The notes under the pieces: generated by a model
What the model saw: only the letters and a program-made list of their open reading frames with translations
What the model was told of the DNA's origin: nothing
Database searches by the model: none
Part shown: positions 50,671 to 60,315 of the stretch, piece after piece
How the letters are laid out: each line of letters opens with the position of its first letter
How positions within the stretch are numbered: the stretch's first letter is position 1
Source: Chromatiaceae bacterium
GTDB lineage: Bacteria > Pseudomonadota > Gammaproteobacteria > Chromatiales > Chromatiaceae
Direction of reading: 5' to 3'
NCBI GenBank assembly: GCA_024235175.1
Contig: JACKMX010000003.1
Location: 310,001-374,000, forward strand
DNA length: 64,000 nucleotides
Position numbers and translations under genes: made by a program

Positions 50671-53589
50671 ATGCCTGTAGAATTGCGGGGAGTCGGTCTT
50701 GGTCAATTATCCGGAACAGCAAAAAGCGTGGATCTGACAGAAAAATTGCAGAAGGAGGGCGAGGAGCGCTGGCGCGCGTGGCGGCAGACGGCCGCTGAGG
50801 CTGGGCTTCAATTCGAACCGGACAGCACTTTTATTGGCGAGCTTGGCCGGGTTTGGGAGGGTAGCGACTTCGTCGCTCAGAGCTGTATCCGGGACCCGGG
50901 CCTGCTGGTGGAACTTGCCGACAGTGGCGATTTGCAGCGCAAATACCGGGCTGGGGAGTTGGCCGGGCGGCTTCGGGAGAAGCTGGCGGGTGTGTCGCTT
51001 GAGCCCGATCTGCATCAACGATTGAGACAGATTCGGCGGCGGGAGATGGTGCGTATCATCTGGCGGGACCTGGTGCGCTCCGCCGCTCTGACCGAAACTC
51101 TGGAAGATCTGTCGGCACTGGCGGATGCCGTGGTGCAGCAGACGCTGGATCTGCTCTACGGCTGGGCGGTGCAAACTATGGGCGTGCCGCTGGGTATGTC
51201 CGGGGAGCAGCAGTATCTACTGATTCTGGGAATGGGGAAGTTGGGCGCACGTGAGCTCAATCTCTCCTCGGATATAGATCTGATATTCGCCTATCCGGAA
51301 CAGGGAGAGGTTGAGGGACCGCGTAATCTTTCCAATGAACAGTTTTTCATCCGTCTCTGTCAGCAGCTGATCAAGGCGTTGAGTGTACAAACGGCGGATG
51401 GATTTGTGTTCCGGGTGGATGCCAGGCTGCGCCCGTTCGGTGATGCAGGTCCACTGGCCATCTGCTTCGAAGCAATGGAGGACTACTACGCAACCCACGC
51501 TCGTTCCTGGGAGCGCTACGCAATGATAAAGGCGCGCGTGGTGGCAGGGGAAGCGGAGATGGGGGCGCAGTTGTTGGCGATGCTCAAACCATTTGTCTAC
51601 CGCCGCTACCTGGATTTTGGCGCCTTTGAGTCGATCCGTAAAATGAAGCGCCTGATCGGCAGGGAGCTGCTGCGGAAGGGCATCGCTGACAATATCAAGC
51701 TGGGGCCGGGTGGAATCCGGGAGATTGAGTTTATCGGTCAGGCTTATCAACTGATTCGCGGGGGGCATGACCCTGAGCTGCAGCTGCGACCCATACTATC
51801 GGTTCTGGCGATGCTGGCTGAGCGTAAGCTGCTTCCCGCTTCAGACGTCAGGGAGCTGACCGAAGCCTATGAATTTTTACGCCTGACGGAGAACCGGTTG
51901 CAGGCTTGGCAGGATCGCCAGACTCACCTGCTGCCCGAGGAGGATTTGGGACGGCTTCGGCTTGCCCGCGCCATGAACTACCCCGACTGGGACTCTTTTT
52001 TCAATCAATTGAATCGGCACAGAAAGCGGGTTCAGGAGAATTTCGACAAAGTCTTTGCCTCTCCCCATACCGAAGAGGATCAGTCTGAACAGCGCCTGCA
52101 GGCGGTCTGGGAGTGCCAGGTGGAGGGCGACCAGGCCATTGAATTTCTGCAGCACGCAGGTTTCAAGGACGGGAGTCAGGCGCTGAGCCGGCTGGAGGCC
52201 TTCCGGGGTTCCCATGCGTACCGTGGACTGGGTGTGCGAGGGCGGGAACGAATGGAGCAGTTGATGCCGCTGCTGCTGGCAGCGGTGAGTACCTCTGAGA
52301 ACGCAAATGTGACGCTGGAGCGGTTGCTCAATCTGCTGGAGGCGATTACCCGGAGAACCGCTTATCTGGCACTTCTGCTGGAGAGTCCGATTGCGCTCTC
52401 CCAGTTAGTGCGCCTTGCAGCGATCAGCCCGTGGATCGCTCAGCTGATAACACAGTTTCCTCTTTTGCTGGACGAAATGCTGGACCCTCGACGGCTCTAC
52501 TCTCCATTGAACAGTGAAGATCTTCGGCTGGAGTTGGATGTGCTGTTGTCAGCAGCCGATCCCGACGATCGGGAACAGCAATTGGATCGTATGCGCCAGT
52601 TTGCCAACAGCAACAAGCTGCGCGTTGCGGCAGCCGATATCACCGGCATTATCCCACTTATGGTGGTGAGCGACTATCTGACGGATATTGCAGAGACCCT
52701 GCTTCAGAAAGTGCTGGAGCAAACCTGGAACGACCTTACTCTGAAACATGGAATTCCCGCAGATCTGGGGGAGGGCGACAAGGGTTTTGCAGTTATCGGA
52801 TACGGTAAACTGGGAGGTATAGAACTGGGTTACGGATCTGATCTGGATCTGGTTTTTCTGCACGGAAGCAGGCGTACAAATGCGGTTACCTCCGGAGAGC
52901 GCCCGGTTTCCAACGATGTATTCTATGTCAGACTGGGCCAACGAATGATCCATATGCTTACTACCCGTACTTCTTCCGGATTGCTCTACGAAATCGACAT
53001 GCGACTACGTCCCAATGGTAATTCGGGTATGTTGGTCAGCTCGCTCGATGCTTTTGAGCGCTATCAAAAAGAGGACGCATGGACATGGGAGCACCAGGCG
53101 TTGCTGCGCGCGCGTTTCGTGGCAGGGGATGATAGAGTGGGCGAGCGCTTTCAGCAGGTCAGGCGGGATGTTCTTGGACGTGAACGAGATGCAGAAAAGC
53201 TGCGTGCCGATGTGTGTGAGATGCGTGAAAAAATGCGTGTGGCACTGGATAAGAGCAGCAGCCGGGGGTTCGACATCAAACAGGGGATCGGCGGTATCGC
53301 GGATATTGAATTTATGGTTCAATACTCAGTCCTTCGCTGGGCTTTCAAATATCCTGATCTGCTGAAGTGGACGGATAACATCCGTCTGATCGAGTCCCTG
53401 GCCGTACACCAGCTGCTTGGGGAGGGTGTTGCAGAGAGACTGTCGGATGCCTACAGGAACCTGCGTGCCGTATATCATCGTAACGCACTGGGCGAGTTGC
53501 CCGGGCTGGTCGGTGACGAAGAGCTGCTGGATGAACGGCACCTGGTAAGGCAGCAGTGGCAGGCAGTAATGTTGACCGGCGGGATTTGA
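50671..53589 (+). CDS. glnE: Glutamine synthetase adenylyltransferase/removase GlnE
   Basis: This 972-residue bifunctional enzyme adds and removes AMP on glutamine synthetase. Both catalytic halves show the GxGKxGxxEL-x-x-x-SDxDL signature: GMGKLGARELNLSSDIDL near residue 185 (removase) and GYGKLGGIELGYGSDLDL near 710 (transferase). The ATG at 50671 is preferred; a GTG at 50638 lies inside the groEL terminator. Confidence 0.95.
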   Translation: MPVELRGVGLGQLSGTAKSVDLTEKLQKEGEERWRAWRQTAAEAGLQFEPDSTFIGELGRVWEGSDFVAQSCIRDPGLLVELADSGDLQRKYRAGELAGRLREKLAGVSLEPDLHQRLRQIRRREMVRIIWRDLVRSAALTETLEDLSALADAVVQQTLDLLYGWAVQTMGVPLGMSGEQQYLLILGMGKLGARELNLSSDIDLIFAYPEQGEVEGPRNLSNEQFFIRLCQQLIKALSVQTADGFVFRVDARLRPFGDAGPLAICFEAMEDYYATHARSWERYAMIKARVVAGEAEMGAQLLAMLKPFVYRRYLDFGAFESIRKMKRLIGRELLRKGIADNIKLGPGGIREIEFIGQAYQLIRGGHDPELQLRPILSVLAMLAERKLLPASDVRELTEAYEFLRLTENRLQAWQDRQTHLLPEEDLGRLRLARAMNYPDWDSFFNQLNRHRKRVQENFDKVFASPHTEEDQSEQRLQAVWECQVEGDQAIEFLQHAGFKDGSQALSRLEAFRGSHAYRGLGVRGRERMEQLMPLLLAAVSTSENANVTLERLLNLLEAITRRTAYLALLLESPIALSQLVRLAAISPWIAQLITQFPLLLDEMLDPRRLYSPLNSEDLRLELDVLLSAADPDDREQQLDRMRQFANSNKLRVAAADITGIIPLMVVSDYLTDIAETLLQKVLEQTWNDLTLKHGIPADLGEGDKGFAVIGYGKLGGIELGYGSDLDLVFLHGSRRTNAVTSGERPVSNDVFYVRLGQRMIHMLTTRTSSGLLYEIDMRLRPNGNSGMLVSSLDAFERYQKEDAWTWEHQALLRARFVAGDDRVGERFQQVRRDVLGRERDAEKLRADVCEMREKMRVALDKSSSRGFDIKQGIGGIADIEFMVQYSVLRWAFKYPDLLKWTDNIRLIESLAVHQLLGEGVAERLSDAYRNLRAVYHRNALGELPGLVGDEELLDERHLVRQQWQAVMLTGGI

Positions 53590-53769
53590 GCAACCTGAGA
53601 CCGAGGGTGCTGTTCGCTGATGCGAATAAGGTCAGCGTCTTTTCCGTCAGCTTTTCAGGTATACAATTAAGCAGGAGATTATCCCGGACGGTTGCATTGC
53701 CTGTCGGGTGCTCCTTATGATGTCCGGGCTTGCAAAGAGGCCGGTGTTTCTGGCGTTTGGAGAAGAGAG

Positions 53770-54696
53770 ATGTCGAATTTCGCAGATCGTGATGGGTGGA
53801 TCTGGCTTGATGGCAAGATGGTACCCTGGCGCGATGCAAAGATACACGTACTGACCCATACCCTGCATTATGGGATGGGCGTGATCGAAGGTGTCCGGGC
53901 TTATGCGACCGATCTGGGTCCGGCAATATTCCGCCTCGAGGATCACACGCGCAGACTGTTGGATTCAGCCCGTATTCTCGGTATGAAGGTGCCCTATGAT
54001 GCCGCGACATTGAATGCGGCGCAGGTGGAGGCGGTGCGCATCAACAAGCTGTCGTCGGCCTATATCCGACCATTCTGTTTTCTCGGGTCTGAGGGGATGG
54101 GCCTGCGGGCAGACAATCTGAAGGTGCATACGTCCATAGCCACCTGGGAGTGGGGCGCCTATCTGGGTGAGGAGAATCTGAAAAAGGGGATCCGCATTCG
54201 CACCTCCTCTTTTACCCGGCATCATGTCAATGTCACCATGTGCCGCGCCAAGTCCACCGGCAACTACACCAACTCCATGCTGGCACTTCAGGAGGCACTC
54301 ATCGACGGATATGACGAGGCGCTGCTGCTGGATCCCAGTGGCTATGTGATGGAGGGGTCTGGAGAGAACATCTTCATTGTTCGCGACGGCGCAATTTTTA
54401 CGCCGGATCTGACCTCTGCGCTGGACGGCATCACACGCAAGACCATTATCACGCTGGCGAAAGAGGAACTGGGGATCAATGTTGTGGAAAAACGCATCAC
54501 ACGGGACGAGATCTATATCGCGGATGAAGCATTTTTCACGGGTTCAGCCGCGGAAGTGACGCCCATTCGTGAACTGGATAACCGCACCATTGGCAATGGT
54601 GCCCGCGGTCCGATCACCGAGAGATTGCAGACCCTATATTTCGACCAGGTCCAGGGGCGCCGTAAAGAGCACCCCGAATGGTTGACCCATGTTTGA
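53770..54696 (+). CDS. ilvE: Branched-chain amino acid aminotransferase
   Basis: This 308-residue fold-type IV PLP enzyme carries the Lys motif (RAKSTGNYTNSMLA) near residue 155, GVIEGVRAY near 36 and the GLTSALDGITR-type cofactor loop. It starts at ATG 53770 after AGAAGAGAG. IlvE makes leucine, isoleucine and valine from their keto acids. It is followed 17 bp later by a small zinc-finger gene. Confidence 0.95.
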   Translation: MSNFADRDGWIWLDGKMVPWRDAKIHVLTHTLHYGMGVIEGVRAYATDLGPAIFRLEDHTRRLLDSARILGMKVPYDAATLNAAQVEAVRINKLSSAYIRPFCFLGSEGMGLRADNLKVHTSIATWEWGAYLGEENLKKGIRIRTSSFTRHHVNVTMCRAKSTGNYTNSMLALQEALIDGYDEALLLDPSGYVMEGSGENIFIVRDGAIFTPDLTSALDGITRKTIITLAKEELGINVVEKRITRDEIYIADEAFFTGSAAEVTPIRELDNRTIGNGARGPITERLQTLYFDQVQGRRKEHPEWLTHV

Positions 54697-54712
54697 CGAG
54701 CCGGAGAGAGAT

Positions 54713-54904
54713 ATGACAAAAGCAACAGCGACCGCGTCGGCCCCTCAGGTTATCGAAATAAGCCGCAAGCAGCTTCCGTTGAGCTGTCCCAATGCCGGGA
54801 CCAATCCGGCCGCACTTCACCCCAGGGTATTCATTCCGTTAAAAAAAAGCGGTGAACGGATCAGCTGCCCTTACTGCGGCGCCGAATATCAACTGAAGGA
54901 GTGA
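54713..54904 (+). CDS. Small CHCC-type zinc-finger protein
   Basis: This 63-residue protein has a C-x-x-x-x-x-x-x-x-H...CPYC pattern (LSCPNAGTNPAALHPRV then ISCPYCGAEY) matching the zf-CHCC fold of NDUFS6-like proteins. It follows ilvE by 17 bp, so is likely co-transcribed. Function unknown; the gene pair is common in gammaproteobacteria. Confidence 0.8.
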   Translation: MTKATATASAPQVIEISRKQLPLSCPNAGTNPAALHPRVFIPLKKSGERISCPYCGAEYQLKE

Positions 54905-54965
54905 ACAGGCGCAAGGCTTGAAATGGGATGGGGCTCCCTCCCAGTGGAGCCTGACTTCCCGGTGG

Positions 54966-55625
54966 CTATGGCTCGAATCGATAATCCAGAGCCGAAACAT
55001 CGCGCTTGAAATGGTGTTCGACCAGTTCTGCAAGGCCATCCGAATAGTAGCTGCGGTAATCCTTTTTCCGGTCCCTGGCCTCCCTTTTGTGAGGCAGCTT
55101 TAATTGCTCAAGCCCCAGCACTTCGCAGATGTGCCTGAAGTCGTCATTCAGGTTCTCATAGCGGCCGATATAATCAACCAGTAAATTGCCACGCAGGTCG
55201 ACAAGATAGTCCAATTGCGACTGGATTGAAGTGTCAATGTGGTACTGGTAAGGGCGTTCCGGATCCAGTTTCCAGCGAACAAACTGTTCAAAGTCCTGCA
55301 GATGAGCTATCAGGTGGGGGCGTTCCCTGCGGATATGATGGTAGGAGCTTACCTGGAGATCCCAGGGATTGCGCACGAAAGCAAACTTGAACAGTTGACC
55401 GAAAAACTCCTCGGGCAGCATCTCCTGCGCGGCGATGATTCGTGCATGGCGAGGAAATTTGCTGCCGATGCGGTGGCCGCTGACATGGCTTAGCCGGGAA
55501 CAGATGAACTGGGCATAGTACCATGGATCGCGCCAGCGCAGCGGCTGTAGTGCGGCGCGTACACTGGTGCCGCCGGTTTTGGCGATGTGCACGAAAAGGA
55601 AGTTGTATTTTCGGGATAGAAGCAT
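54966..55625 (-). CDS. Sulfotransferase family 2 protein
   Basis: This 219-residue PAPS-dependent sulfotransferase has the 5'-phosphosulfate loop HIAKTGGTSVRAAL near residue 15 and the 3'-phosphate site FVRNPWDLQVSSYHH near 85. Such family 2 enzymes add sulfate to sugar chains. The ATG at 55625 begins right at the conserved fold; an upstream start at 55808 adds an unrelated leader. It lies just before the polysaccharide genes. Confidence 0.85.
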   Translation of the reverse strand: MLLSRKYNFLFVHIAKTGGTSVRAALQPLRWRDPWYYAQFICSRLSHVSGHRIGSKFPRHARIIAAQEMLPEEFFGQLFKFAFVRNPWDLQVSSYHHIRRERPHLIAHLQDFEQFVRWKLDPERPYQYHIDTSIQSQLDYLVDLRGNLLVDYIGRYENLNDDFRHICEVLGLEQLKLPHKREARDRKKDYRSYYSDGLAELVEHHFKRDVSALDYRFEP

Positions 55626-55858
55626 GGAAGTCTGCTTTGTGTGAGTTAGCTTGAGAACTCTGTCTGATGCACTGTTTCCACGCAGCATCTGCGCGGCAAG
55701 CGTAAACACCAGGTTTTTTGACTGATTTATTGGCTGCCGGCCATGATAGAGATTCGGCGGTCGGGTTACAATAAATGCCTTATTTGGCACCAACCATCCA
55801 TGAGGCATCGGCAGTTTGGCTTGGAAACGGCTCTCTTTGCGACGCCTGGGTTATTGCA

Positions 55859-56932
55859 ATGAAAAACGGCAGCAACATCCTGATTATCCGCCTCAGCGCC
55901 ATCGGCGATGTTGTTTTTGCCTCGCCGGTAATCGCCGCGCTGAAGCGCAGCTTCCCGGAAAGCAGAGTCGGTTGGCTGGTAGAGCCGGCGGCCGCTCCGT
56001 TGCTGAAACACAATCCCGATCTCGACGAGGTGATCATCTGGCCAAAGTCTGAATGGAAGAGGCTTTGGGAAAAAAAACGTTTTTCAGCTCTCTGGCAAGA
56101 AGTGCGCAGATTCCGATTGGAGCTGCAGAAGGGGCGTTACGATACGGTGCTGGATCTGCAGGGTCTTTTGAAGAGCGGCATTCTTGCATGGCTTTCAGGC
56201 GCACACGAGAGAATCGGTCTGGGTTCACGGGAAGGCAGCAAGTGGCTGATGTCCAGGGTCATTAAACGCGCAGGTGACCCTGATCGTATCGGCTCTGAGT
56301 ACCTCTTCCTCGGACAACAACTTGGATTGTCTACCGGCAAGTTCGAAATGCAGCTGGTGCTGGGTGAATCCGAGGAACGGTCCGTATCACAGCTGCTTGA
56401 AACTGAGGGAGTGGCATCCGGTTACCTGGTAGTCTGCCCGTTTACCACCAGGCCCCAGAAGCACTGGTTTGAGGCGCGATGGAGCGCGCTTATTGCACGC
56501 CTGAATAAGGAATTTGGGCTTCCGCTGGTAATGTTGGGTGGTCCCGGCGACAGGGAAGCCTCTGCACGGATCTGCTCGGCATCGGGTGAAGGAGTTGTCA
56601 ATCTGACCGGAAGGACCGATTTGGCAGAAGCCGCTGCACTGATCCGGCAGGCACAGCTGTTGGTCGGTGTGGATACCGGGTTAACCCATATGGGGATAGC
56701 CTTTTCAACACCCACTATTGCACTTTTCGGTTCCACCTGCCCCTATCTGAAAACCACACGGGACAATGCGCTGGTGTTGTATCATAAATTGAACTGTTCA
56801 CCTTGCAGGCGTTCGCCCACCTGCCAAGGCAGATTCGACTGTATGGCGGCAATCAGTGTCGAAGAGGTGGCGGGCGCCGCAAAACAAATAATTCCACCTG
56901 AAGGCACAGATCGTAATGCCGGCGAAGTTTAA
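55859..56932 (+). CDS. GT9-family heptosyltransferase (WaaC/WaaF-like)
   Basis: This 357-residue glycosyltransferase of family 9 has the N-terminal ILIIRLSAIGDVVFASPV and the C-terminal GVDTGLTHMGIAFSTP donor site. The family transfers L-glycero-D-manno-heptose to LPS inner core. A Cys-rich tail (CSPCRRSPTCQGRFDC) is present as in many homologues. WaaC versus WaaF cannot be decided safely. The ATG at 55859 matches the conserved start; a longer start at 55775 is unlikely. Confidence 0.85.
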   Translation: MKNGSNILIIRLSAIGDVVFASPVIAALKRSFPESRVGWLVEPAAAPLLKHNPDLDEVIIWPKSEWKRLWEKKRFSALWQEVRRFRLELQKGRYDTVLDLQGLLKSGILAWLSGAHERIGLGSREGSKWLMSRVIKRAGDPDRIGSEYLFLGQQLGLSTGKFEMQLVLGESEERSVSQLLETEGVASGYLVVCPFTTRPQKHWFEARWSALIARLNKEFGLPLVMLGGPGDREASARICSASGEGVVNLTGRTDLAEAAALIRQAQLLVGVDTGLTHMGIAFSTPTIALFGSTCPYLKTTRDNALVLYHKLNCSPCRRSPTCQGRFDCMAAISVEEVAGAAKQIIPPEGTDRNAGEV

Positions 56933-56941
56933 ATGTTTTTT

Positions 56942-57826
56942 TCAGCAATCGGATTGTCGGGGGACAGACAATGCAAGTGGACCCAGCGCGTTATAAGCCC
57001 GCATGTCCAGCTTCCTTAAAATGAGGGCTCTGGTGTCCGGGTCGAATACTTCTGTGAACTTCGATGTGGCCAGTCGGATCTCTTCCGAGGAGTTGCTCTT
57101 CCACCGCTCGGTCTCACCGATTATTCTCGTAGCTGTTTCCGTTTTCTGCTGGCGTTCTTTCAGATGAAGCTGTGCGCCGATCATGCGAACCATCCTTTCA
57201 TGATCGGCGACGAAATCTTCATACATTATCACCAGCGCACGTCCACGCTTTGCGTCTTTTAACGCAGTTCTGACACTGCGGTTCCAGAGTTTTACCGCGT
57301 ATTCAGGATTCTGTTGCCTGCCGAACTGCTCAGGAAAGCGGTTGGCCCTGTCACGTATGGATGCAGTCACGTCAGATCCCCGGCGTACGACATGAATGAT
57401 CTGCGCTCCGGGAATGTAGCGGTGTATGAGGGAGGTGTGGCGAAAGTGTTTTGGCGTTTTCTCCAGCCATCCGGACTCTTCTGCATCGCGTGCCTTCCGA
57501 TCCAGTGTCTCAACGAATCGATCGATCAACGGTCGCAACCGCCAGCTCCACGATTCCGGCTCAGGAGCGGTATCGGGCTGAAGCAGTCGTGTCAGTCGGT
57601 CGAAGGCTCGACGGTGGATTCTTCTGGAGCGGGATATGCCAAGATTGCAGGCCAGTGCGCCCAGCCCTCCACCGACCAACAGGCCAAAAAAATCGGTCTC
57701 CGGTAATGTGTAGAGCCGGTAGTGTTCCGTCAGGGTACGCTGTACCACTGTGGTACCCGAGCGAGAACAACCAACCAGGAAAATTCTTGCCAGGCTGGGT
57801 CTACCATTGGCAACAAGGCAGCTCAT
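56942..57826 (-). CDS. Sulfotransferase (family 3-like)
   Basis: This 294-residue protein carries the PAPS loop LVGCSRSGTTVVQRTL near residue 17 and a 3'-phosphate site HVVRRGSDVTASIRDR near 140. It begins at ATG 57826, overlapping the O-antigen ligase stop in an ATGA, so the two are co-translated. It is a good candidate for sulfating the O-antigen or its carrier. Confidence 0.85.
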   Translation of the reverse strand: MSCLVANGRPSLARIFLVGCSRSGTTVVQRTLTEHYRLYTLPETDFFGLLVGGGLGALACNLGISRSRRIHRRAFDRLTRLLQPDTAPEPESWSWRLRPLIDRFVETLDRKARDAEESGWLEKTPKHFRHTSLIHRYIPGAQIIHVVRRGSDVTASIRDRANRFPEQFGRQQNPEYAVKLWNRSVRTALKDAKRGRALVIMYEDFVADHERMVRMIGAQLHLKERQQKTETATRIIGETERWKSNSSEEIRLATSKFTEVFDPDTRALILRKLDMRAYNALGPLALSVPRQSDC

Positions 57827-59217
57827 CCTGTTACACGATTCTGAAATCTGTCGAATGCACAGTAGTAACTCATTCCTCCCACAAGGATGACAAACGCCTG
57901 TCCTGATGGGTGGTTGATGCGCAGCTGAGCCAGAGTCGTCACGAAAAAATAGATCCATAATCCCAATGCTGACCAGCTTATGTGCCTGTCAAGCTTGGCG
58001 GCATCCCGACCACTTCTGGTTGCAAAACCAATAAACAGTGCAGCGAATCCGAAAGTACCAATAGTGCCTAGAACAACCAGCAGTTGGAACCAGAGACTAT
58101 GGAAGTGTTTGTAGCGTCTGATCTCTGTGTAGGATGACTTTGCCAGCAATCCGGGCGTTGTTCCTGGTCCATGACCTATCAATGGCGCTTCGTTTAACAG
58201 AAAAATACTTTCCTCCCACATCATAAATCGCTCATATCCAACCAATGATGTATCGGCGGATGGTGAATTACTATCATGTGGGAATTTGAACCGATCGCCA
58301 TCCCGAACACCATCATGCTGTTTCATGTATATGGTTGGCAGCATATACAGACTTTTGCTGAAGCCTTCGAAGCGTTTAACTAAAGTTCCACCCAATGGGC
58401 TGAGTGCAATCAATCCACAAATAACCAGCGTCGAAATTGCGACTAGACCATATCTGCGCCTTTGCTGCGCGGTCTTATGCCCCGTCGTCATGATCCGGAC
58501 AAAGAATACGGATACCATTGCCGTGCAAATGCCAATGATTATCGACTTGGATTGGGATGTGATCGCCAGATATCCAGACAGACTGGCTGTTATGATAAAA
58601 AGCAGGTTCCAGTGCCAGCTGGAACCGGGAAATGAAGTTTTTGAGCGCTTGTCCAACAACAGAGATACACTGCTGACTATGAACAGGATTGCGGCGAGAA
58701 ATCCCAGTTCATTGGGGTTCAGATCAGTGATGACTGCCTTGCCTGCAAAAGGGGTTTGCAGCAGCATTTCGATGTTGATAGCGTTAAAACATCCGATAAG
58801 GATGCCCAGCGCAAGCAGGATCAGCAGCTGGTGGTATTTCAGATGCCCGTGTAATAACCACCATCCCGCAGCGAGGGAGGGCAGACCCGCAATCTTCACC
58901 AGGATGCGGAAATCCCCCCAGGCCGCTTTCGAATCCACCCCTGAATGCAGAGTGGCCCAGAGCGTGACAAAGAGCAAAAATGCGGTCAGCAGCAGAGCCA
59001 GAAGGGGGTCGGTGATTCTCATGGATTTTACGATATCGTCGAGTACCAGCGCGGAGCCCAGAAGCAGCAGCACAAATCCGATATTGACTGCAGCGCTGGA
59101 GGCGCCAAGCCCCAGCGCGACGCTCGCGAGTCCTAGAGTTCCTGCCCAGCTGGCCAGATTCCGCCTTCTGGCGTCGCTGAATCTGAGAGATGTATTTGCG
59201 CCTGAATCGATTTTCAT
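57823..59217 (-). CDS. O-antigen ligase/polymerase family membrane protein (Wzy_C)
   Basis: This 464-residue protein has about ten hydrophobic helices and a large loop with LIGHGPGTTPGLL and HFHSLWFQLLVVLG, which match the Wzy_C domain of O-antigen ligases (WaaL). These enzymes attach undecaprenyl-linked glycans to lipid A-core. It forms a coupled pair with the downstream sulfotransferase and lies in a run of minus-strand glycan genes. Confidence 0.85.
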   Translation of the reverse strand: MKIDSGANTSLRFSDARRRNLASWAGTLGLASVALGLGASSAAVNIGFVLLLLGSALVLDDIVKSMRITDPLLALLLTAFLLFVTLWATLHSGVDSKAAWGDFRILVKIAGLPSLAAGWWLLHGHLKYHQLLILLALGILIGCFNAINIEMLLQTPFAGKAVITDLNPNELGFLAAILFIVSSVSLLLDKRSKTSFPGSSWHWNLLFIITASLSGYLAITSQSKSIIIGICTAMVSVFFVRIMTTGHKTAQQRRRYGLVAISTLVICGLIALSPLGGTLVKRFEGFSKSLYMLPTIYMKQHDGVRDGDRFKFPHDSNSPSADTSLVGYERFMMWEESIFLLNEAPLIGHGPGTTPGLLAKSSYTEIRRYKHFHSLWFQLLVVLGTIGTFGFAALFIGFATRSGRDAAKLDRHISWSALGLWIYFFVTTLAQLRINHPSGQAFVILVGGMSYYCAFDRFQNRVTG

Positions 59218-59249
59218 GTGATAAGACTACTGCTCAGCAAAGCCGTGAA

Positions 59250-60164
59250 TCAGCGGCGAGATATTTTTTTCAGTCTGTCCACCAGGTAGTTGCCAACACC
59301 TTTTGGCAATGCCAGCAGCCATTGGCGTTTATCAGGCATCTCGTCCCATTGAACTTTGAGGCCGTGACCACTTAAAAGAGCATATCGAATGTACTGAACA
59401 GTCGAATATTGCCGCTGATGCCGGTTCTGGTATTGTTGATGATTCAGGAGATCGTCCCGCCAGTATAAATACATTCCCCCCGGATTGCGCAGACGTCGAA
59501 AAGAGGCATTGCGGGTCAATCCGTCCGGCCGAAAATCCACAATCTGCAACACGGTGTTAATGTAGCGAAAACGGAAGTGATGCGCTATTTGTTTCCAGAC
59601 AAAACTGGGTCTGATATGGCGTTCCCCCGCGACCACCGGATATGGGAACCGGCGTAGGATATCCACGCGGATTGCATGGCGCTTTTCCCCGGTGACGCCA
59701 TATTTACGGGTGATTTCCAGGTAATCCGAATCCATGCCATTCTGTGGGAATGGTGTTCCATGAAGCTTTCCACTGCTTTCCCGGCAAAGTCCTTCGACTC
59801 CGGCAAAGTGCTCCCGTTCCGATGCGGGAATCGAGTGCCAGCACTGTTCCAGGGTGCCGAGCGCGTGCGGAAGCATGACATCGTCGGAGTCCAACAGGAC
59901 CAGCAATTCGCCCTCTGCTTCACGAGCCGCCAGATTGTACGCGACATGCTTGCCCTGATTCTTTTGCCGAAAATATCTCAGCCTGCCACTGAATTGCCGC
60001 TTCCACCGGTTAATCAACTCCCCTGTTTTATCTTCAGAGCCATCGTCGACGATAATCAGTTCGAAATCCCTGAACTGCTGGCCGGCAACGCTCTCCAAGG
60101 CTCTTGGGAGTGTATCCGCTCGGTTGTATGTTGGGATAAAGATGGAGAATAGCGGGCGAGTCAC
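59250..60164 (-). CDS. Family 2 glycosyltransferase
   Basis: This 304-residue GT-A enzyme has the N-terminal FIPTYNRADTLPRALES, IIVDDGSEDKT and DSDD metal site (LLDSDDVML). It is soluble and adds sugars for surface glycan synthesis. The start is GTG 60164 with a weak RBS. It precedes the O-antigen ligase by 32 bp on the same strand. Confidence 0.88.
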   Translation of the reverse strand: MTRPLFSIFIPTYNRADTLPRALESVAGQQFRDFELIIVDDGSEDKTGELINRWKRQFSGRLRYFRQKNQGKHVAYNLAAREAEGELLVLLDSDDVMLPHALGTLEQCWHSIPASEREHFAGVEGLCRESSGKLHGTPFPQNGMDSDYLEITRKYGVTGEKRHAIRVDILRRFPYPVVAGERHIRPSFVWKQIAHHFRFRYINTVLQIVDFRPDGLTRNASFRRLRNPGGMYLYWRDDLLNHQQYQNRHQRQYSTVQYIRYALLSGHGLKVQWDEMPDKRQWLLALPKGVGNYLVDRLKKISRR

Positions 60165-60315
60165 GGCGAGCGTCGGAAGCGAAGAGTGGTATGGCAGCTG
60201 GTCCCGGCAGTCTATACCAGATACTCTCTGGTTGCAGCAGGGTTATATCAACCGAAAGGTCCCGATCTGGTAAACTCTCCATTTTATCGTTCTTCATCGC
60301 GTACCTATCCGATTC